Of a DNA stretch of 64,000 nt, positions 57,985 to 64,000 are shown one piece after another (the stretch's first letter is position 1; the number at the start of each line of letters is the position of its first letter). Source of the DNA: Oculatella sp. LEGE 06141 (GTDB lineage Bacteria > Cyanobacteriota > Cyanobacteriia > Elainellales > Elainellaceae). Position numbers and translations under genes: made by a program. The notes beneath the pieces were generated by a model. That model was given only the letters and a program-made list of their open reading frames with translations. It ran no database searches and had not been told where the DNA came from. The stretch is taken from positions 28,336-92,335 of the forward strand of contig NZ_JADEWO010000024.1 in assembly GCF_015207605.1 (NCBI RefSeq). Direction: 5' to 3'.

Positions 57985-58473
57985 TGGTGCTTCCCCTTGA
58001 CAATCAAACCCTGCATCAATTTAGTACTATAGTATTAGCGAGATTTCAATCAGTGATATCACTTAAATGTGAAGAATATGTGTTGAGCCTCACATTATTT
58101 TGGTTGTTACGCAGTTTTGAAGAACCAGCAGTTGTCGCCTGCAGCGAGAAAGGGACGCTCGAACCTGTCTCGCAAAAACAACCTTAGATGTCCACCGTAC
58201 GGATAGGTGGGAATGTTGGCTCTGTTGGGCAATTGGATATGTTGCGCATTTCCCCTAAACTTACATCTTTCACCAGTACATTTGAATCGCTTCCCTTCAG
58301 GGTCAATCAATGAGAAAAAAGCGATTATCTTAAATGTCAAGTCTGTAATGAGATCACACAACGGACAGGCATCTCGTCGCAGGCAAGAATCCAGCACAAC
58401 GATCTGACCCTAAATCATTGTTAGAGCCTTGCTCAACCGCTCGACTAACAAACCGTTAAAAACAGATCAACCG
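57985..58473. other. Regulatory and non-coding region upstream of the TIR operon
   Basis: 489 bases between the TIR operon and the IS110 remnant. It contains two palindromes 40-80 bases before the TIR start: TACTATAGTA (58024-58033) and AGTGATATCACT (58052-58063), possible operators. A leftward frame (58107-58397) with two cysteine pairs (CPLC, CTGERC) exists but lacks other support. No other gene is seen. Confidence 0.45.
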
Positions 58474-59424
<951 letters not shown>

Positions 59425-59636
59425 AGACCCTGACCTCCATCAGATACGATAGGCCGAAGGCTGCGCTCTTCCTTGCTCCATGCGGACTTGAGAAGTCCAG
59501 GCGATTCTACGAGTTCTCAGCACTTCGAGGCGTGTGGCGACCCAAGCTTTTCTACGGTTTTGAGAAACCAAAGGGCGGACGGTCTACCACTCTCTCAAGA
59601 TACAAGGGCGTGAAGTAACAAAAATCTCCAAGAACA

Positions 59637-60748
59637 GTGGAACCCATTCTTGTACACGCCCAAGCGCTAGTCTACACTCTGCTCGGCTTGATGCCGACCA
59701 CTTACCAACGCCATAGCTTGCAAGCCTTGTTGGCTCTGTTTCTCGAAGCTCAAGGTCATCCTTTACCTCAGCACAGTTCACTCAAATCCCCTGATGCCCT
59801 CAGCCGATGTCTCAATCACTACCAGTGGCTCACTCGACAGGTGATCCGAGCCGTTCGGCAATCGATGATTGAGCAACTGTTGAACTACTGTGCTAAAGGA
59901 CGGCGACCCTGGTTGCAAGTGATTGTAGACCTGACAACGTTGGAGAAATGCGGCAAATTCAAAGCCTTTGCCCATTTGATTCATCTGCTTCAGGGCAAGC
60001 GAGGCTTACAGGTAGTGGTGCTTTAACTGGTTGTTGGCTCGTTGCGGATGCCTTGGGGGTTTCGAGTCTGGCGTGGCAAAGGGAAACCGAGTGCCGCCAA
60101 CCTTGCCATCCGCTTGATTGACACCCTACCACCGCGAGTCACCCGCGCTTTTCGGGTAATCATCCTGGCCGATACCGCCTTTGGCAGTGTCGAGTTCCTC
60201 AAGGCGATGCGCCAGCGCCGTTATCCGGTCATTGTTGAGGTGCGCTGCAACCGCAAACTCTGTGATGGGCGGCAGGTGTGCGACTTAGCCAAGAAGGGAC
60301 AACAGGTGAGGCTGGAGGGCTTATCGTTTTCAGTCACGATCTCCTGGCTTTACCTGAAGCGGGACGGCACATTGGAAAAACGCTTTGTCCTCTCGACTCG
60401 ACCGCTTAAAGGCAGCACTATTACCTGGTGGGGCGGCGCAGATGGAGCATCGAGGGCTTTTTCAAGACCATCAAACACCGCTTTGGCTGCCATCGATTTG
60501 GGCAACAAACGCTGATGGGAGTTTATCGCTGGTTGATTCTATGCCTGACAAGCTTCATCTTGGCACATTGGGCTTACCTGTCGACAAGTGCGACCGAGTT
60601 ACCCGATTGGGGCAAAGCGGCTGCCCTGGCACTGCAATCACTACTGCCAGAAGTAGCTGTATGCCTGCTTCTGATTCGAGTTGAGCAATCTCGAACCTTG
60701 CTGCAATCATTGGGACTTGATCTGCAATTAGTGGAGGTCAAAACATGA
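59637..60748 (+). pseudogene. IS4-like DDE transposase, frameshifted
   Basis: Three consecutive frames make up one transposase: 59637-60026 (LLALFLEAQGHPLP, then IVDLTTLEKC, first Asp), 60042-60430 (RVIILADTAFGSVEF, second Asp) and 60428-60748 (RWSIEGFFKTIKHRFG, catalytic Glu). Frame changes occur near 60026 and 60430. All three catalytic residues can be recognised, so it is a recently decayed DDE element. Confidence 0.82.
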
Positions 60749-60932
60749 AGCAGATGTACTGGTGAAAGATATGAGAATGACAAAAACTTGCCAAAAACGA
60801 TGAGGTTTTTTGAGGCAACCAACACTGAAAGGAGTTTTCAGATATGGGAAATATTCAACAAATATATCATTGTCATAAGTGCCCTATTGAGTTGGATAGA
60901 ATAAATCCAAAGTTGAGGCTGAGGCAATTTTA

Positions 60933-62288
60933 ATGTTTAGTTCTAATACTTTGCGAATTTTTGTAGCTATGCCTGGTACAGATATGGGATCTAACGCAAG
61001 CTACAAAGATCCAAGCTCTGTAAAAGCAAACCTCCTTCAGCCAGTTGTGGATAGGCTTGAAGCAAAATTAGGGCGCAAAGTTGAGCTGGTCATAGAGAAA
61101 GATAAAACACAATCGGGAGTAATTCATGCCTCAATGTTTGGTGAAGCATATGATGCAGACGTTTATATTGCAGATCTCACTGGTGCTAATCCCAACGTTT
61201 ATCTTGAACTTGGTGTAAGGTGGGCATTACGCGATGGAGTCACGATCCCAATCTCACAAAATGTGAGTGATCTTAGATTCAATGTAGGGGCAAACCGAGC
61301 AATTATTTACACTCCTGATATCCTCATGAAGGCTGTAGATGATATTGTGGCAGCTATTGAAGATGGCTTGAGAACCAATAGATGTGATAGCCCTGTTCGT
61401 CTCAATAATGAAATCATTGCTGTTCCCAAGTTTGAGCTTGAGAAGCTTCGTACTGAGACAAATCGCCTTACAACAGCTAGAGGTGAAGACCTAGTCCGCG
61501 TTGCGATGGTTACAACTGATCTAAATGATCGAGCAAAGCTGTTAGAACAAGCTGCAACAATTAATCCAGCATCTATAGATGCTTCATTAGAACTTGGTAA
61601 AGTATACCGGGATCTAAGCCGATACGATGAGGCAATTGAGACATTGATACATGCTAGGGGATTAGCCCCGAACAATGCTTCAGTGCATCGTGAATTGGGG
61701 GTTTGTTACAACAAGCAAATGAAGCCAGATTTTGCAGCTAATGCTCTTAGGGAAGCTGTACGTCTTGCTCCACAAGATAAAGAAAGTTGGAGTAATCTAG
61801 GTGGTGCTCTTAGAAGGTTAGGAATAGCTAGCGCACCGCACTCCTACGATCGGAAAGCTCTAGAAGAAGCTCTCGGAAGCTATAGTGAAGCACACAAACT
61901 TGACTCGTTCGATCTTTACTCAGGACTAAATGTAGCTCGCTTAAATGTTCTGTTATCGAAATGGGATATTGAACTGCTAGCTCAAGCACAAGAAGGCTTC
62001 AGAAAACAGATTGATCTGTGTCGCTATATGGTTACAACTAACCCTGAAGCTTATTGGTATCAGTTTGATCTTGCAGATGCCTTACTATTCTCTGGTCACT
62101 ACAAGGAATCTTATGAGAGTTTTACTAAAGCAATTGAACTTATCCCACCATTAGAACGTAGGGATAAGTTGCTTTCAGTTTTGGGACCGTTACAAGATTA
62201 CTTAAAAGCTGATGTTATCGAAGGCACTTTGCGAACTGAGGTGGAGAGAGTTGTTACAATACTTGAATCGTCTAGACTGAATATGTAA
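60933..62288 (+). CDS. Nucleotide-sensor-like N-terminal domain fused to TPR repeats
   Basis: 451 residues. Residues 1-140 have a Rossmann-type pattern (RIFVAMPGTDMGSN, ADVYIADLTGANPNVYLELG) like nucleoside deoxyribosyltransferase/TIR-like nucleotide-binding domains. Residues about 175-430 are TPR-like helical repeats (AKLLEQAATINPASIDASLE, YDEAIETLIHARGLAPNNAS, WYQFDLADALLFSGHYKESY). No membrane segment. Such N-domains occur in bacterial immune and signalling proteins that detect or cleave nucleotides. It lies between IS debris and the second 650-base repeat and shares an AT-richer base usage with the TIR operon, so it may be part of the same defence island. Confidence 0.7.
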   Translation: MFSSNTLRIFVAMPGTDMGSNASYKDPSSVKANLLQPVVDRLEAKLGRKVELVIEKDKTQSGVIHASMFGEAYDADVYIADLTGANPNVYLELGVRWALRDGVTIPISQNVSDLRFNVGANRAIIYTPDILMKAVDDIVAAIEDGLRTNRCDSPVRLNNEIIAVPKFELEKLRTETNRLTTARGEDLVRVAMVTTDLNDRAKLLEQAATINPASIDASLELGKVYRDLSRYDEAIETLIHARGLAPNNASVHRELGVCYNKQMKPDFAANALREAVRLAPQDKESWSNLGGALRRLGIASAPHSYDRKALEEALGSYSEAHKLDSFDLYSGLNVARLNVLLSKWDIELLAQAQEGFRKQIDLCRYMVTTNPEAYWYQFDLADALLFSGHYKESYESFTKAIELIPPLERRDKLLSVLGPLQDYLKADVIEGTLRTEVERVVTILESSRLNM

Positions 62289-62440
62289 TAAACTTTGCTG
62301 CATTCATTCGCGGTTTCTCAGCCTTCAAATCCCGTAACAACCGCTTCAACCCCTTCTGATAAGCATCATGGTCTTTCCAGTGGGTGAAGTCGCCTATGTT
62401 GCGGGTGTTTTTGAGTAGTCGAGTCCATCTGTCGCGTACC
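62272..62440 (-). pseudogene. C-terminal fragment of a TIR-domain-type protein
   Basis: On the minus strand, in-frame WTRLLKNTRNIGDFTHWKDH, DAYQKGLKRLLRDLKAEKP resembles the end of bacterial TIR/SEFIR signalling domains, which often close with D-F-x-x-W...Y-x-x-x-x-x-R-L-L-x-D-L. The upstream part is replaced at about 62435 by the duplicated 650-base segment, so this is a truncated remnant. Confidence 0.5.
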
Positions 62441-63078
62441 GCGATAAATGACTGTGATCCGCCCACGGGATGTGCAACGAGGTTAAGAGGAAGGGGTTGA
62501 AAGGGTTGCTAGGAGAAGGATTGAGGGGAGGATTGTTGAGAGAATGACTCCTAAAGCGAGTGAAACAGGAGTCTTACCGATTGGTTCGGGGTCTTCAAGA
62601 GGGATACAGCGATCGCCCAAGCTGTGGGAGACTACTGAGCGATCGATCGAGGCTTGAGCAGACCAATGTAGTGTCGATCCCAAAGCTGGGTCAGTGAGGC
62701 GATTGAACTTCGGTTTGGTTTGTTTCTAGCGGTGAAGTTGAGCATCGAGCCAGGTATCGAATTCTTCCTTGAGATGGGGAAGTTGGTGCGATCGCCCGTA
62801 GTTTTGTCGTCGTTCGTCTAGGGAGCGATCGCCGTTGTATTGAGCGATGGTGGATTCAATCTGATACCAGAAGGGTTTGACAGTGAGGCTGATATTGCTT
62901 CCAGTTAGGGTGCCGATGAGCGATTGAGTGATGGCCCACTGCTGCTCATGGTCAAGGTGTTCATTACGTTCCTGAATGAATTGCACCGCCCCTTCTAGTT
63001 TGGCTCGTGCCGATCGCCGATCTGGTTTGCGCTTAGGAGGAGGAGAGTGTTGAGCGATCGGCTGCGCTTGAGCTAATT
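62430..63078. repeat. Duplicated segment, copy 2
   Basis: Partner of 55105-55753. Here the leftward gene 62726-63145 reads without frameshift through the region where copy 1 is broken. The segment begins within the truncated TIR fragment. Confidence 0.85.
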
Positions 63079-63145
63079 CCTGAGAGCAGTAGACATCTGA
63101 GGCGTGTTTCAACTCGGATTGCAAGCTGCTCCAGAATTCAAGCAC
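62726..63145 (-). CDS. Hypothetical protein in duplicated segment (copy 2)
   Basis: 139 residues. Basic N-terminal part (PKRKPDRRSARAKLEGAVQF), then RNEHLDHEQQWAITQSLIGT and a C-terminal half (SNISLTVKPFWYQIESTIAQ, LPHLKEEFDTWLDAQLHR). No family recognised; the KRKP-RRSARAKLE segment suggests nucleic-acid contact. The broken paralogue is at 55410-55872. The N-terminal 30 residues differ from copy 1, so the start lies at a recombination border. Confidence 0.6.
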   Translation of the reverse strand: MLEFWSSLQSELKHASDVYCSQELAQAQPIAQHSPPPKRKPDRRSARAKLEGAVQFIQERNEHLDHEQQWAITQSLIGTLTGSNISLTVKPFWYQIESTIAQYNGDRSLDERRQNYGRSHQLPHLKEEFDTWLDAQLHR

Positions 63146-63323
63146 TTAATTTGTTAAATTGGTCCTTGGCTGTCTCGGTTTCGTCTCAAGTCCGGAAGCG
63201 CTTGTTGTACCAGGGTTACAGAGATTTTCAGCTTTGTGCAGTTAGTTTGTTAACGACGTAGATACTTTGTTAAGTGACACCAGACCGCGATAATAGGGTC
63301 AGTACTGCTCAGGCACAGATCGA

Positions 63324-63749
63324 ATGGGTGATGCTAAGCGCCGTAAGCTTCTCGGCATCGAATCCGAAACCGCAGCACTGCTCAGGCAGATCGAGCAAGT
63401 TCCCCAGGTCTGGTCAATCGCTTGCACGATCGGAATTGGGAACCAACTGGCCCTCACCCTTTGCCAGGACGATGCAGAAGTCCTGCAAGCACAATTTCTT
63501 CAAGCCACAGATCAGCCTGCGACCATCCTCAAGCGCATTGAGAAGCAAGGCTTACTCGTGGTTGTACACCCGATTCGATTAGAGCAACTCGCGCTCCTGC
63601 GCCCCGATGCGGTCCATACCCACCTTAAGAACACGGTGCGAGCTGGTGCATTACGTCGGTTTCAGCGCACTCTGGCGATCGCTCCGTACGGCGACGCACC
63701 TGCATTGGAGAAATTACTGGAGTTGTGGCGTGAAGCCCAAACAAGCTGA
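63324..63749 (+). CDS. Hypothetical cyanobacterial protein, 141 aa
   Basis: MGDAKRRKLLGIESETAALL is a start seen in several small cyanobacterial proteins of unknown function. The rest is helical with two strand-like segments (GIGNQLALTLCQDDAEVLQA, LLVVVHPIRLEQL) and a basic stretch (RAGALRRFQRTLAIAPYGD). No catalytic motif or membrane segment. Stands alone between the duplicated segment and the IS256 fragment. Confidence 0.65.
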   Translation: MGDAKRRKLLGIESETAALLRQIEQVPQVWSIACTIGIGNQLALTLCQDDAEVLQAQFLQATDQPATILKRIEKQGLLVVVHPIRLEQLALLRPDAVHTHLKNTVRAGALRRFQRTLAIAPYGDAPALEKLLELWREAQTS

Positions 63750-63909
63750 CGATGTGTCTGACTATATCCTTGAGCGTCGATCCTCAACCCCGAACTTCAG
63801 CAGCACAACAGGGTGATCACCCTAAGTTAAGGCGCTACAGGAACAAGTAGCCATCGGGTGATTGCCACAAAATGAGAGTGTTTTGATTTTTGTGTAAGCC
63901 TTGAGATCG

Positions 63910-64000
63910 TCAATAATTGAAGCGTCCTGGAAATAGGATAGCAAAATGCGACAACGCTGCCTTCCAATCTTTAATCGGTCGGTTCCACCGCTTGGCAATG
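63910..64000 (-). CDS. IS256/mutator-type transposase, C-terminal end (partial)
   Basis: Minus-strand frame open to the window edge, reading IAKRWNRPIKDWKAALSHFA, ILFPGRFNY and TGA. This is the C-terminus of IS256-family (mutator) transposases (K-W-x-R-P-I-x-D-W-K). The catalytic part lies outside the window, so completeness is unknown. Confidence 0.7.
   Translation of the reverse strand, partial: IAKRWNRPIKDWKAALSHFAILFPGRFNY

Noticed and set aside
58107..58397. Leftward 96-codon frame with CPLC and CTGERC cysteine pairs
   Set aside because: Starts at GTG without a Shine-Dalgarno, lies in IS-flanked debris, and the cysteine spacing does not match a known ribbon; kept only as a note.

Overview
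The window looks like part of a large conjugative plasmid (or an integrated plasmid-like island) of a cyanobacterium. The octamer GCGATCGC (HIP1), typical of many cyanobacterial genomes, is scattered through most of it. The gene content is plasmid housekeeping plus accessory islands. All functions are read from motifs by eye; no search was run.

Layout. 1-4920: tail of a conjugative coupling ATPase, two unrecognised genes and a Ycf46-like AAA+ ATPase. 5182-12133: a metabolic island with two 2-oxoglutarate/Fe(II) oxygenase-like genes, three tandem paralogous substrate-binding lipoproteins and a Rieske oxygenase, without permease or ATPase genes. 12179-18346: a MobF relaxase with a nested second-frame gene, a long HIP1-free spacer that probably holds oriT, and a divergent StbA/StbB-like partition/transfer operon. 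18496-21347: a WD40 gene and a large unknown gene with a possible nucleotidyltransferase motif. 21479-30309: a 2694-residue methyltransferase/Strawberry-notch helicase/Toprim protein with another nested gene, and two small duplicated genes. 30366-47469: a mostly leftward cluster with two SSB-like proteins, a TGT/DpdA-like protein, a giant protein resembling a two-barrel RNA polymerase fused to RNase HI, and a DNA-modification-like set (DndB-type DGQHR protein, two PP-loop/PAPS-reductase-like proteins, a split phosphorothioation-associated methyltransferase). 48355-54714: metallophosphoesterase, RecD2 helicase, two unknowns and an MFS transporter. 54940-64000: a decayed mobile-element zone (IS630, IS110, IS4-like and IS256 pieces, a 650-bp duplicated segment) around an intact TIR-like/caspase-like/SLOG-like operon and a nucleotide-sensor/TPR gene.

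How it fits together: coupling protein, relaxase, Stb-like genes and oriT form the DNA-processing side of conjugation; SSBs, RecD2 and the methyltransferase-helicase would maintain and protect the DNA; the Dnd/DpdA-like genes suggest DNA or nucleobase modification; the TIR/caspase/SLOG operon looks like an abortive-infection defence module. The strongest candidates for something undescribed are (1) the RNA-polymerase-like/RNase H fusion, (2) the TIR-caspase-SLOG operon, (3) two genes overprinted inside the relaxase and helicase genes, and (4) a recurrent two-hairpin leader in front of six leftward genes of the 34-47 kb cluster.
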